A stretch of 43,995 nt of DNA from assembly GCA_903871905.1 (NCBI GenBank), contig CAIQIV010000237.1, positions 1 to 43,995 of the forward strand, given 5' to 3'. The translations under genes and the position numbers were made by a program. Of the stretch, positions 1 through 7,396 are shown one piece after another. How positions within the stretch are numbered: position 1 is the first letter of the stretch; every line of letters begins with the position of its first letter. Source of the DNA: an uncultured Chloroflexota bacterium (GTDB taxonomy: Bacteria > Chloroflexota > Anaerolineae > Anaerolineales > UBA4823). Below the pieces are notes generated by a model. It saw only the letters and a program-made list of their open reading frames with translations. It did no database searches and was not told the DNA's origin.

Positions 1-1
1 C

Positions 2-1198
2 GATGAGGAGTGGGTGGAAGCAGTGCGGGAGCGCATTTTCCAGGTTGTAGCAGAATGGACACAGCGCTGCGCCTACCCGGTGGCCGCGCTGCTCAGCGGC
101 GGGCTGGACTCCTCTTCTGTGACCGCCGTTGCTGCCCGGCTGACCGCCCAGGACAACCGGCGCCTGGTCAGCCTGTCGGCAGTGCTGCCCCCGGACACGC
201 CGCCCGGCCTGAGCGACGAGCGCTGCTTCATAGACACCTTTTGCGGGACGCCAGGGCTGGGAATGGTCTATGTCACCGCCCCGGATGCCGGCCCGTTTGA
301 CCGCCTGGAAGAGCTGGTGCGCGGCGGGGACCAGCCACTGTTCACCTCCCGCCACTACCTGTACACCGCCTTTGCCACTGAAGCACGCCAGCGCGGGGCG
401 CGCCTGATCCTGGAGGGCATCGGTGGCGAGCTGGGACCCAGCAACCCCGGCAACGGCTACATTGCCGAGCGGGCGCGCCGCGGCGACTGGGCCTACGCCT
501 GGAGCGAAACCAGGCGCCAGATGCAGCGCCGCGGCGGCTCGCCATGGCGCAATTTCACCGCCCAGGCCGTCCTGCCCCTGCTGCCAGGCTGGTTGCAGCG
601 CGCCGCGCCGCGCCGCGGCCAGGTGAGCTTAGACCTGCTGGCGCGTACCCCGCTGCACAGGGATTTCGTGCAGCATGCCCTGGGGGAGCGCCTGCCACGT
701 CTGCTGCAGGAGGCAAAACAGAGCATGCGCGAAGCGCCGGACCAGCGCGCCAACCAGCTTAACCTGCAGCGCCTGGCCTGGGGCCTGCAGGGGAGTTCGG
801 GTTTCAACGATTACACGCAGGTGTGCCTGGCCTACCCTTTCTTTGACCGCCGCCTGTGGGCGCTGTGCCGGTCCGCCCCGGGTCACCTGAAAGTGCACAA
901 CGGCTACCGCCGCAGCCTGGTACGCCTGAGTATGGACGGCGTCTTACCCCCAAAGATCCAGTGGCGTCTGGACAAACAGCCCTTTGCCTCCGACTATCAC
1001 CTGCGCTACAACCGCCAGCGCCCGGCGGCGCTGGAACTGCTGCGCTCGATCAGACCGGGCGAGCCCGCCTGGGAGATCCTGGACCTGCCGCGCCTGCTTC
1101 ACCTGGTAGAAAGAAATGCCCAGGATAACCTGGATCAGCAGGCGCTGGGCCTGGTACCAACCGCCGTGTACATCGCTCAATTCTTGAAGCAGTTCTAA
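2..1198 (+). CDS. Lasso-peptide cyclase-like asparagine synthetase, 5' truncated
   Basis: The reading frame is open to the window's left edge: the codons before the GTG at 14 read DEEW and continue without a stop, so the N-terminal part (normally a glutaminase-like domain) lies outside. What remains is the asparagine-synthetase synthetase domain. The ATP-pyrophosphatase loop SGGLDSSS lies near residue 32, EGIGGELGPS stands where the second nucleotide-binding segment is expected, and a C-terminal stretch YPFFDRRLW ... PPKIQWR ... KQPFASDY resembles lasso cyclases (McjC/LarC type) more than housekeeping AsnB. In that family the enzyme adenylates an Asp or Glu side chain of the core peptide and closes a macrolactam with the N-terminal amine. 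The radical SAM gene follows after 28 bp and two lasso-like precursors lie 1.1 kb downstream, which supports this role. The family call is strong; the lasso-cyclase role is an inference from motifs and context. Confidence 0.85.
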   Translation, partial: DEEWVEAVRERIFQVVAEWTQRCAYPVAALLSGGLDSSSVTAVAARLTAQDNRRLVSLSAVLPPDTPPGLSDERCFIDTFCGTPGLGMVYVTAPDAGPFDRLEELVRGGDQPLFTSRHYLYTAFATEARQRGARLILEGIGGELGPSNPGNGYIAERARRGDWAYAWSETRRQMQRRGGSPWRNFTAQAVLPLLPGWLQRAAPRRGQVSLDLLARTPLHRDFVQHALGERLPRLLQEAKQSMREAPDQRANQLNLQRLAWGLQGSSGFNDYTQVCLAYPFFDRRLWALCRSAPGHLKVHNGYRRSLVRLSMDGVLPPKIQWRLDKQPFASDYHLRYNRQRPAALELLRSIRPGEPAWEILDLPRLLHLVERNAQDNLDQQALGLVPTAVYIAQFLKQF

Positions 1199-1226
1199 AC
1201 GCTGGAAACCCTACAGCCTCCCGCCC

Positions 1227-2183
1227 ATGCATCTCACTCCCACGTCCATCTACCTGGAAATTACCGACCTGTGCGCCTCGCGCTGCCCGATGTGTTACAC
1301 CGCCGGGCACCGGATCAGGGGCACGCAGGTGCCCCTGGAACTCCAAGAAACCGTCCAGATGCTCCTGGCCCCTGGACGGGAACTGGGCCTGCAGGGACTG
1401 ACCATCAGCGGCGGCGAGCCCTTGCTGGCGCCGGGGCTGATGGAAACGGTCCGGGCTGCCCTGGACCTGGGGTATTCCATCAACCTGCTAACCTCCTTGT
1501 TTCCCCATTCCCCCAAGAAACTTGAGCCGCTGCTGTCGCTGATGGACAGCCCGCGCCACCAGATCGTCGTATCCTACGACTCGCTCAAGCCGGTCGAGGT
1601 TAAGCGGGTGCGCGGCCGCGGCTCTGGCGAGCTGGTGACCGCCAGCATCCGCTGGCTGGTCAAAAAGCGAGCGGAGCTGGGATCACAGGTACGCCTGTCC
1701 AGCAACACCGTGCTGCAGCCGGCTAACGCCGGATCACTCCTCAACACCCTGTCTTTCTTGCTGGATGAGTTGGGATTTGACCAGGCCATGGTGCAGCAGC
1801 GCCACGACTATACGAAAATCTCCCCAGACGTCATTCTGCCACAGCCAGCCCCACTCCGCTCACCGGCTGAGATCCAGCTCCTGTCCCAGGCGGCGCGCCA
1901 GGTCTTCAGCCTGGCCGAGACCGACCCACGCCTGGCGCCGGTCTGTGACAACCTGGAGGATTGGCTGCGGTTCTTGAACAATCCCCCTACGATCCAGAAA
2001 ACCTGCCAGGCTCTGTCCCATGCCTTTATCGATGCCTTTGGCAATTACCGAGGCTGTATTCACGGCGTCGTGCTGGGCAGCCTGCGGCGCACCCCGCTAG
2101 CAGAATATTTGAACAGTGAACCTTACCTGGTGTTTGCCCGCTTCAGCCAGGGCTGCCACCTGTGCACCCATTCCTGTTCATGA
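1227..2183 (+). CDS. Radical SAM protein of the RiPP cluster
   Basis: The 318-residue protein has the radical SAM cluster motif CxxxCxxC at C16, C20 and C23 (LCASRCPMC), followed by the SAM-binding GGE in TISGGEPLL. The C-terminal third carries further cysteines (CDNLEDW, KTCQALSH, YRGCIHG and GCHLCTHSCS at the very end), which resembles a SPASM/Twitch-type auxiliary iron-sulfur cluster domain. Such domains are typical of enzymes that modify ribosomal peptides. It starts 28 bp after the cyclase gene and ends about 105 bp before the first precursor gene, so it is probably part of the same cluster. The modification it makes cannot be read from sequence; thioether or carbon-carbon crosslinking and epimerisation are all known in the family. 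Radical SAM enzymes are not part of the standard lasso machinery, so this gene is an unusual companion. Confidence 0.85.
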   Translation: MHLTPTSIYLEITDLCASRCPMCYTAGHRIRGTQVPLELQETVQMLLAPGRELGLQGLTISGGEPLLAPGLMETVRAALDLGYSINLLTSLFPHSPKKLEPLLSLMDSPRHQIVVSYDSLKPVEVKRVRGRGSGELVTASIRWLVKKRAELGSQVRLSSNTVLQPANAGSLLNTLSFLLDELGFDQAMVQQRHDYTKISPDVILPQPAPLRSPAEIQLLSQAARQVFSLAETDPRLAPVCDNLEDWLRFLNNPPTIQKTCQALSHAFIDAFGNYRGCIHGVVLGSLRRTPLAEYLNSEPYLVFARFSQGCHLCTHSCS

Positions 2184-2247
2184 ATCCAGGGATCTGTCTT
2201 TTCTTTGTATCTTTTCTCATCAACGGATAAAGATAACCAATTTGTGA

Positions 2248-2253
2248 TAGAAT
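2248..2253 (+). promoter_or_regulatory. Candidate -10 element ahead of the precursor genes
   Basis: TAGAAT lies in the AT-rich stretch between the radical SAM gene and the first precursor, 36 bp before the GTG start. There is no convincing -35 at 16-18 bp spacing, so this is only a weak promoter candidate. A separate promoter here would let the precursors be made in excess over the enzymes. Confidence 0.3.
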
Positions 2254-2288
2254 CAATCATCTTTTAATCCCTTCCTCAGGAGATTGGT

Positions 2289-2465
2289 GTGCAGGAAATG
2301 AAAGATAATCCGAAGAATAATTTTGAGCATCCTTGCCCTTATCATTCCCCGCAATTGAAGGAACTTGGTGTTCTGGTTGATTTGACCCTATCATCGCCTG
2401 TCCTCGACAAGGACACTGACGGAGGCCAACTACCCAACGTTTATACATCAGCACCAGTGTCATAA
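2289..2465 (+). CDS. Lasso-type precursor peptide A1
   Basis: A 58-residue peptide starts at GTG, with AGGAG six bases upstream at 2278-2282. The alternative ATG at 2298 has poorer spacing. The leader carries Y18, P21, K24, L26-G27 and L32-T33, matching the lasso leader pattern YxxPxLxxxGxxxxxT that is read by the RRE protein; Thr at the penultimate leader position is typical. Cleavage after residue 34 would give a 24-residue core beginning SSP, with Asp at core position 8 (D42) as the likely macrolactam acceptor. Asp at core positions 6 and 10 are alternatives. The tail contains DGG and PNVYTS and ends in Ser. This C-terminal Ser fits the known substrate of lasso-associated kinases. Cleavage site and ring size are inferred. 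Confidence 0.85.
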   Translation: MQEMKDNPKNNFEHPCPYHSPQLKELGVLVDLTLSSPVLDKDTDGGQLPNVYTSAPVS

Positions 2466-2517
2466 ATTGGATGGACCCATCCCTTCTCATAATTCTATAT
2501 CTCAACAGGAGACGCCC

Positions 2518-2694
2518 ATGAACAGCACACAAATTCACCCAATTAACAGTCGTGAACATCTGCAGTCCTACCATGTACCGCAAGTCAAGGATCTTGGCTC
2601 TCTCGTCGACCTGACAAAATCTGGCCCAATCCCAGTACTTGAATTTGACGGCGGTATCCAGTTTCCAAATGTGTATACCTCAGGACAAGGTTAG
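2518..2694 (+). CDS. Lasso-type precursor peptide A2
   Basis: A second 58-residue peptide starts at ATG 2518, with AGGAG at 2507-2511 and the same six-base spacing as A1. It shares the leader landmarks at identical positions (Y18, P21, K24, L26-G27, L32-T33). The predicted 24-residue core starts SGP and has Glu at core position 8 (E42), so both peptides would form an eight-residue ring, one through Asp and one through Glu. D44-G45-G46 and the tail motif PNVYTS are shared with A1, but the end is SGQG rather than a terminal Ser. An upstream in-frame ATG at 2467 would add 17 unrelated residues and has no ribosome site. A1 and A2 look like a tandem duplication with divergence in the ring. Confidence 0.88.
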   Translation: MNSTQIHPINSREHLQSYHVPQVKDLGSLVDLTKSGPIPVLEFDGGIQFPNVYTSGQG

Positions 2695-2716
2695 CCTGCC
2701 TGGCGTCACAACTGGA

Positions 2717-2755
2717 AGAGGATTGGATTGGCGCTAATCCAATCCTCTTTTTTTT
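2717..2755 (+). terminator. Intrinsic terminator after the precursor genes
   Basis: A 13-bp perfect inverted repeat (AGAGGATTGGATT paired with AATCCAATCCTCT, six-base loop) is followed by eight T. It sits 22 bp after the A2 stop, so precursor transcription would end here, with only readthrough reaching the kinase and glycosyltransferase. Confidence 0.9.
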
Positions 2756-2774
2756 CAAGTTCCTCTAGGGGAGT

Positions 2775-2790
2775 AACCTGAAAGCAGGTT
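2775..2790 (+). promoter_or_regulatory. Small hairpin over the kinase ribosome-binding region
   Basis: AACCTG and CAGGTT form a six-base-pair stem with a four-base loop. The right arm contains the only AGG close to the proposed kinase start at 2794, so the hairpin could hide the ribosome site. This is an inference from sequence only. Confidence 0.35.
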
Positions 2791-2793
2791 CCG

Positions 2794-3786
2794 ATTACCC
2801 ACTCGCCTTTTATCTACCGCATCTTTGGCCTCCGGCTGCACACCGACCATGCTCTGCCCCTGCTGCAGCCCGGAGACCCGCAGACGCCGCCGGACCTGTT
2901 CCTGACCCTGGCGGGCGAAGCCCCTGCCCCGGCTGCCTGGAGTGAGATGACCTGGCAGCCCTATCCTCCAGGACAGCCTGGCAGACCTTTTGTTTTCGTA
3001 GCACTTGACAGCCAAGGAACCTCAGTACACATCACCCTGGGAGACGAGAAGAACTTCTCCGAATTCTATCTCAGCCTGGGCCGCCGCCAGGCTTATATCC
3101 GCTGGCGGAGCGAGGCGGATTCGCCTGAGGATGCCCAGTGGGGCATGTGCCTGCTGCTGATCGACCGGGCATTGCCGCTCTGCCTGCGCCTGGACGGGCG
3201 GCCGGTGCTGCACGGCTGCGCCGTGGACTTCAGCGGCAGGGGGGCGGTGTTCCTGGGCGAATCTGGCGCCGGAAAATCCACCCTGGCTGCCGCCAGTCAT
3301 GCCCTGGGCTTCCCGGTGCTGTCCGAAGAGGCGGTGGTATTCAGCCACCAGGATGGGATCTGGCACATCCAGCCCGGCGCCCCGCTGGTGCGGCTGCGAC
3401 CTGGGGGCCGCCCGGCGCTGGCGGAAGCTGAGCAAGAGCAGCTCAAGGCGCTGCCCTGGATCGAAAAATTCCAGCTCCGCCTGGATAGTGCCCCCAGGGA
3501 GAAAGCTGCTGCGCAGCCAGCGCAGGCCGTCTACCTGCTCCAGCGCCAGCCTGGCCTGCTCACCCCACGGATTGAAGCGCTAAGCCAGGCAGACGGGCTG
3601 AAGATCCTGCTGGAGCAGCGCTACGGGCTGGCAGCCGCCCCGCTGGAACTTGGCGCTCACGAGTTCTCCACCTTCTCCAGCCTGCGCCGCCAGGCAGCCC
3701 TGCGCCTGCTGCACATGCCAGACAACCTGGCCGCCCTGCCGCAGGTCGTGCAGGCTGTCGCCGCCGATCTGCAAATGCTGGCATGA
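2794..3786 (+). CDS. HPr-kinase-like protein (lasso-cluster kinase family)
   Basis: The protein has a P-loop GESGAGKST within VFLGESGAGKSTLAAA, followed by LSEEAVVF where HprK-type kinases usually show S-D-D; this resembles the HprK C-terminal fold used in lasso clusters (PadeK/ThcoK type). Those enzymes phosphorylate the C-terminal Ser of the precursor. The first conventional start is ATG 2947, but the frame stays open upstream to 2782 and encodes YRIFGLRLHTDHALPLL, which looks like the family N-terminus. No ATG, GTG or TTG exists in that extension, so a rare ATT start at 2794 (GCAGG upstream) is proposed, giving 330 residues. If that is wrong, the gene is 2947-3786. The stop overlaps the glycosyltransferase start (ATGA). 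The kinase role is inferred from family and context. Confidence 0.75.
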   Translation: MTHSPFIYRIFGLRLHTDHALPLLQPGDPQTPPDLFLTLAGEAPAPAAWSEMTWQPYPPGQPGRPFVFVALDSQGTSVHITLGDEKNFSEFYLSLGRRQAYIRWRSEADSPEDAQWGMCLLLIDRALPLCLRLDGRPVLHGCAVDFSGRGAVFLGESGAGKSTLAAASHALGFPVLSEEAVVFSHQDGIWHIQPGAPLVRLRPGGRPALAEAEQEQLKALPWIEKFQLRLDSAPREKAAAQPAQAVYLLQRQPGLLTPRIEALSQADGLKILLEQRYGLAAAPLELGAHEFSTFSSLRRQAALRLLHMPDNLAALPQVVQAVAADLQMLA

Positions 3787-4733
3787 GCGCCCCCCCTTCG
3801 CTCTCCGTGGTTACCACCACTCACAACGGCGAGCGCTTCCTGCCCACGGCGCTGGCAAGCATCCTGGACCAGTCTTTTACCGATTTTGAATACATCCTGG
3901 TGGATGATGGCTCAACCGATGGCACGCCTGATATCCTGGTAGACTACGCCAGCCGGGACGCACGCATCCATCTCATTCGGAATGATCAACCCCTGGGACC
4001 AGGAGGGGCGCTCAACCAGGCCCTGCAGGCTGCTCGCGGCCGGTATGTCGCCAACCTGGACCACGATGACCTGGCCCGCCCGGCGCGCCTGGAAAAGCAG
4101 GCTGCTTACCTGGACTGGCATCCGGCGGTGGGGGTGCTCGGCGCCTGGGCGGAGGTGATCTCCGCCGCGGACAAAGTGGTGAAGACCTGGAAATACCCCG
4201 TCCGCCCGGCGCTGGCGCACTGGGGGATGTATTTCTCGGCGACGGTGCTGCACTCGGCTGTCATGGCGCGTCGGGAGCTGCTGCTGCAGGCAGGCGGCTA
4301 TTCAGCCTACCACCGCTTTACCGTCGATTACCAGCTCTGGCTGCGCCTGCTGTGGCAGACTCAGTTTGCCAACCTGCCGCACTGCCTGGCCGCTTACCGC
4401 ATCAGCCCGGAGCAGGCCTCCATGCGCCAGGCTGATCTGCAGCACGGGCAGGTGATCCTGGCCCAGCAGGCCGCCCTGGGTCGCCTGTTGGGGAGAAGGC
4501 CGGATTTACAGGCCGTGCTGGACCTCACCCTGGCCCGCTCCGGGCGCCGGCTGCGGGACGCCGCCGCGGTGCGCAGGGCAGCCCACCTGCTGCAGCGCGC
4601 CGCCCTGGCTTACCGCCGGGCAGCCAACCTGTCCCCCGGTGACCAGCAGCGCCTGGCGCTCGATCTTGCCCGCCGCATCTCCCGCCTCAAGCCAGAAAAA
4701 TCCGCTTTGCTTGCCGGTCAGAGTGGTGCTTAA
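3783..4733 (+). CDS. Family 2 glycosyltransferase
   Basis: The 316-residue protein is a GT-A fold glycosyltransferase of family 2. It begins SVVTTTHNGERFL, has VDDGSTDGTPDIL for the nucleotide-sugar base, and LDHDDLARPARLEKQ as the DXD-like metal site. The C-terminal third is helical and Arg/Ala rich, without clear membrane segments. The start ATG overlaps the kinase stop by four bases, so the two are probably translationally coupled. In the lasso cluster for pseudomycoidin, a kinase phosphorylates the C-terminal Ser and a second enzyme then adds hexoses to the phosphate. A similar two-step tailoring is possible here but unproven; surface polysaccharide synthesis is the main alternative. Confidence 0.8.
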   Translation: MSAPPSLSVVTTTHNGERFLPTALASILDQSFTDFEYILVDDGSTDGTPDILVDYASRDARIHLIRNDQPLGPGGALNQALQAARGRYVANLDHDDLARPARLEKQAAYLDWHPAVGVLGAWAEVISAADKVVKTWKYPVRPALAHWGMYFSATVLHSAVMARRELLLQAGGYSAYHRFTVDYQLWLRLLWQTQFANLPHCLAAYRISPEQASMRQADLQHGQVILAQQAALGRLLGRRPDLQAVLDLTLARSGRRLRDAAAVRRAAHLLQRAALAYRRAANLSPGDQQRLALDLARRISRLKPEKSALLAGQSGA

Positions 4734-4734
4734 C

Positions 4735-4758
4735 AAAAAAGCGGGCCTGGCGGCCCGC
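4735..4758 (-). terminator. Terminator of the ior operon
   Basis: GCGGGCC and GGCCCGC form a seven-base-pair stem with loop TGGC. Read on the minus strand it is followed by a run of six T (the A run at 4735-4740). It lies six bases beyond the iorB stop. Confidence 0.85.
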
Positions 4759-4764
4759 CATCTC

Positions 4765-5403
4765 TCATCCTAAACTGACGCTCTCCCGCCCGGCCAGGAA
4801 CGCCCGGCGGTTGAGTTCGACATACTTGGGCGGCACGCGCTCGGTGATCACCTTCAGCCAGGTGTCCTGCGTCGCCACCGGCAGCGACCAGCGCTCCGCG
4901 CTCATCAGGTTGCCGCTCTCCACTACCCGCGACAACGCCCCCAACAGCACCACGTTGGCTACCTTGGGGTTTCCCAGCTCCGCAGCGATCGCCCCGCCGT
5001 TCACATACGCCGTGTGCGGGGTCACCTGGGCCAGCACGCCGCGCAGCGTATCGTCGTCCGGGTAAGCCTGCCCACCCGAGGTCACGGTGACCGGCTCAAT
5101 CGCTTCCATGTTCACCAGCGCCAGCGCCCCGGGGCGCAGGTACTGCAGGTAGCGCAGTGCTTCCACCTTCTCAAAAGCCAGCAGCACATCCGCCTCGCCG
5201 GCGCCGACCAGCGGAGAGTACACCACCCGTCCCCAGCGCACATAGCTGGTCACGCTGCCGCCGCGCTGCGACATACCGTGCACCTCGGCCTGCTTGGCCT
5301 GGTAGCCGGAGGCCAGCCCCACGTTGACCAGCACATCACTGGCCAGGATCGTCCCCTGGCCGCCAACCCCGCTCAATAGAAAGTTCAGAATATCCTTGGA
5401 CAT
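4765..5403 (-). CDS. iorB: Indolepyruvate oxidoreductase subunit beta
   Basis: The 212-residue protein starts MSKDILNFLLSGVGGQG, with the GVGGQG motif typical of the gamma-type domain of 2-oxoacid:ferredoxin oxidoreductases. It continues with EVHGMSQRGGSV, also characteristic. With IorA it converts indolepyruvate and other aryl pyruvates to aryl-acetyl-CoA, CO2 and reduced ferredoxin. The start at 5403 is chosen because GAGAGGGAAC stands just upstream and the length fits the family. A longer open frame reaching 5670 would overlap iorA by about 250 bases and encodes unrelated sequence. The gene follows iorA by 11 bp, so it is in the same operon, and ends at a strong terminator. Confidence 0.93.
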   Translation of the reverse strand: MSKDILNFLLSGVGGQGTILASDVLVNVGLASGYQAKQAEVHGMSQRGGSVTSYVRWGRVVYSPLVGAGEADVLLAFEKVEALRYLQYLRPGALALVNMEAIEPVTVTSGGQAYPDDDTLRGVLAQVTPHTAYVNGGAIAAELGNPKVANVVLLGALSRVVESGNLMSAERWSLPVATQDTWLKVITERVPPKYVELNRRAFLAGRESVSLG

Positions 5404-5414
5404 CTTGTTCCCTC

Positions 5415-7223
5415 TCAATTCACCGGCGCCATTTGCTCTTCTGGCCGGAAGGTGATCGCATCCCGCGGGCAGATCTGGGCGCAGATCTCGCAGCCCGTGC
5501 ACATGCTGGCGTCGATCAGCGCCTTGGGCCGCTGGTAGCGCTCGTCCAGCTCTTCGCTCTTGAGGATCGCCGGGCAGCCGATGCGGAAGCACAGGGCGCA
5601 GCCGTTGCACTTTTCGTCGATCACATCCAGCGGCACCCAGCGCTTGCGAGCATCGGGCAGCAGGGCGCACGGCTCCACCGTGATCAGCACCGAGGGCTCA
5701 TCCAGCTTGAGGAACTCTTTGAGCGTTTTTTCGATTTCTTCTACCTCAAAAGCCGGGACAGATTTGACGTGCTTGATCCCCAGGGCGCGCACCAGCGGCT
5801 CCAGCTGGATCTCGGTGGTCATCTGCCCCTGCAGCGTGCGTCCATTGACCGGGTTGTCCTGGTGACCGGTCATCCCGGTCACGCGATTATCCATGATCAC
5901 CGTGACCACCGGACTCTGGTTATACACCGTGTTGACCAGCGCCGGGATGCCGGTATGGAAAAAGGTCGAGTCGCCGATCACCGCCACGAAGCGCTCGGGG
6001 CTGCCGCTGCGCGCCGCACCGTGCGCCACGCCAATGCCCGCCCCCATGCAGCCGGTGGTGTGGATCGCCGACAGCGGCGGCACCAGGCCCAGGGTGTAGC
6101 AGCCGATGTCGCCGTTGACCGGCACCTTGAGCTTGTGCAGCACGTAGAAGGTGCTTCGGTGCGGGCAGCCAGGGCACAGCACCGGAGGCCGGCTGGGCAG
6201 TGGCGCCAGTTCAAACTCCGGCAGGGGCACATGCAGTTCCGCCGGCAGCAGCCCGGCGCGGATGGCGCTCTCGCGCACCACGCGTTGGTCCAGCTCCCCA
6301 ATCAGGGGAAAAATGCTCTTGCCTTCCACCGAGATGCCCATCAGCTTAACCGCTTCTTCGATAAACGGATCCAGCTCCTCCACCACGATCAACCGCTCCA
6401 CCTGGCTGGCAAAATGCTCGATCAGCTTCCTGGGAAGCGGCCAGGTCATCCCCAGGTGCAGGATGGAGGCGTCGGGGAAGACCTCTTTTGCATACTGGTA
6501 CGCCACACCGGCGGTAATGATCCCCAAGGATTTATCCCCCATCTCGATGCGGTTGTAGGGGAAGGTTTCCGCCATTTCAGCAATATCCAGCATGCGCTGC
6601 TCGATCACCGGGTGGCGCTTGATGGCATTGCCGGGGACCATGACGTACTTCTCCGGGTTGCGTGGGAACTTGCTCTGCGCCGCGCAGGGCGGCGGGTCCA
6701 CCCGCTCCCCCAGCTCCACGGCGCTGGTTGAATGGCAGATGCGGGTGGTCATGCGCAGCAGCACCGGGGTATCAAAGCGCTCGCTCAATCCAAAAGCAGC
6801 AATCGTCAGGTCCTTGGCTTCCTGGCTGTCGCTGGGCTCAAGGCACGGGACACGGGCAAACTTGGCAAAGGTACGATTATCCTGCTCATTCTGGCTGGAA
6901 TGCATCTGCGGGTCATCGGCAGTGACGATCACCAGGCCAGCCTCGATGCCGGTCATGGCCACGTACATAAAGGCATCCGCAGCCACGTTCAGGCCAACAT
7001 GCTTCATGGAGGAAAAGGCGCGCTTGCCAGCGTAAGCCGCGCCAATGGCCACATCGACAGCCACCTTCTCGTTCGGCGCCCACTCGGCGTAGACATTAGG
7101 GAAACGGGCAAAGTTTTCCAGAATCTCCGTGCTGGGTGTGCCGGGATAAGCCGAAGCCAGCGCTACCCCTGCCTCCCAGGCGCCGCGTGCCACGGCCTCG
7201 TTGCCGGAGAGCATACGAATCAT
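5415..7223 (-). CDS. iorA: Indolepyruvate oxidoreductase subunit alpha
   Basis: The 602-residue protein has the N-terminal pyrimidine domain (SGNEAVARGAWEAGV, AYPGTPSTEI), a central TPP domain (LCPGCPHRSTF, GDIGCYTLG, GDSTFFHTG), and a C-terminal pair of [4Fe-4S] motifs (CNGCALC ... CP and CTGCEICAQICP). This is the complete IorA architecture. The enzyme oxidises aryl pyruvates made by transamination of Trp, Tyr and Phe, passing electrons to ferredoxin. The ATG at 7223 has GGAGGTG four bases upstream. The gene runs with iorB, while the lyase gene upstream is cut off by its own terminator. In the second Fe-S region the first cluster is written CNGCALCFRIGCP, a small variation in the last Cys spacing that is common in this family. 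Confidence 0.95.
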   Translation of the reverse strand: MIRMLSGNEAVARGAWEAGVALASAYPGTPSTEILENFARFPNVYAEWAPNEKVAVDVAIGAAYAGKRAFSSMKHVGLNVAADAFMYVAMTGIEAGLVIVTADDPQMHSSQNEQDNRTFAKFARVPCLEPSDSQEAKDLTIAAFGLSERFDTPVLLRMTTRICHSTSAVELGERVDPPPCAAQSKFPRNPEKYVMVPGNAIKRHPVIEQRMLDIAEMAETFPYNRIEMGDKSLGIITAGVAYQYAKEVFPDASILHLGMTWPLPRKLIEHFASQVERLIVVEELDPFIEEAVKLMGISVEGKSIFPLIGELDQRVVRESAIRAGLLPAELHVPLPEFELAPLPSRPPVLCPGCPHRSTFYVLHKLKVPVNGDIGCYTLGLVPPLSAIHTTGCMGAGIGVAHGAARSGSPERFVAVIGDSTFFHTGIPALVNTVYNQSPVVTVIMDNRVTGMTGHQDNPVNGRTLQGQMTTEIQLEPLVRALGIKHVKSVPAFEVEEIEKTLKEFLKLDEPSVLITVEPCALLPDARKRWVPLDVIDEKCNGCALCFRIGCPAILKSEELDERYQRPKALIDASMCTGCEICAQICPRDAITFRPEEQMAPVN

Positions 7224-7264
7224 GCAACACCTCCAAACAGAAATGGGAATAGTCCTACCCCCTG

Positions 7265-7294
7265 ATTATATGCGCTCCCGCCCTGCACTTTCCA
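7265..7294 (-). promoter_or_regulatory. Promoter of iorA-iorB
   Basis: On the minus strand TATAAT (7265-7270) is preceded at 18 bp by TGGAAA (7289-7294), a four-of-six match to the -35 consensus. The -35 lies inside a dyad GCACT-TTCC-AGTGC at 7285-7298 that could be an operator. Confidence 0.6.
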
Positions 7295-7332
7295 GTGCCG
7301 TTTGTACTGTTTCTTCCCTGATATTTTGGAAT

Positions 7333-7373
7333 AAAAAGGGAGATTTTGCAGAAAAACCACGGCAAAATCTCCC
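7333..7373 (-). terminator. Terminator of the lyase gene
   Basis: A perfect 12-bp inverted repeat, GGGAGATTTTGC (7338-7349) with GCAAAATCTCCC (7362-7373), is followed on the minus strand by five T. It lies about 23 bp past the lyase stop and separates that gene from iorA. Confidence 0.92.
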
Positions 7374-7396
7374 CCAAGAAGACAGTCCGAACCGGA

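Noticed and set aside
2467..2517. Upstream ATG extension of precursor A2
   Set aside because: It lacks a ribosome site and would break the exact length match with A1; ATG 2518 has AGGAG at the same spacing as A1.
5404..5670. N-terminal extension of iorB
   Set aside because: It overlaps iorA by about 250 bases in another frame and encodes Arg/Ala-rich sequence; the MSKD start has a ribosome site and fits the family length.
5433..6731. Long plus-strand frame of 432 codons
   Set aside because: It is antisense to iorA, is rich in His, Gln and Arg as mirror frames of high-GC genes are, and has no recognisable domain or ribosome site.
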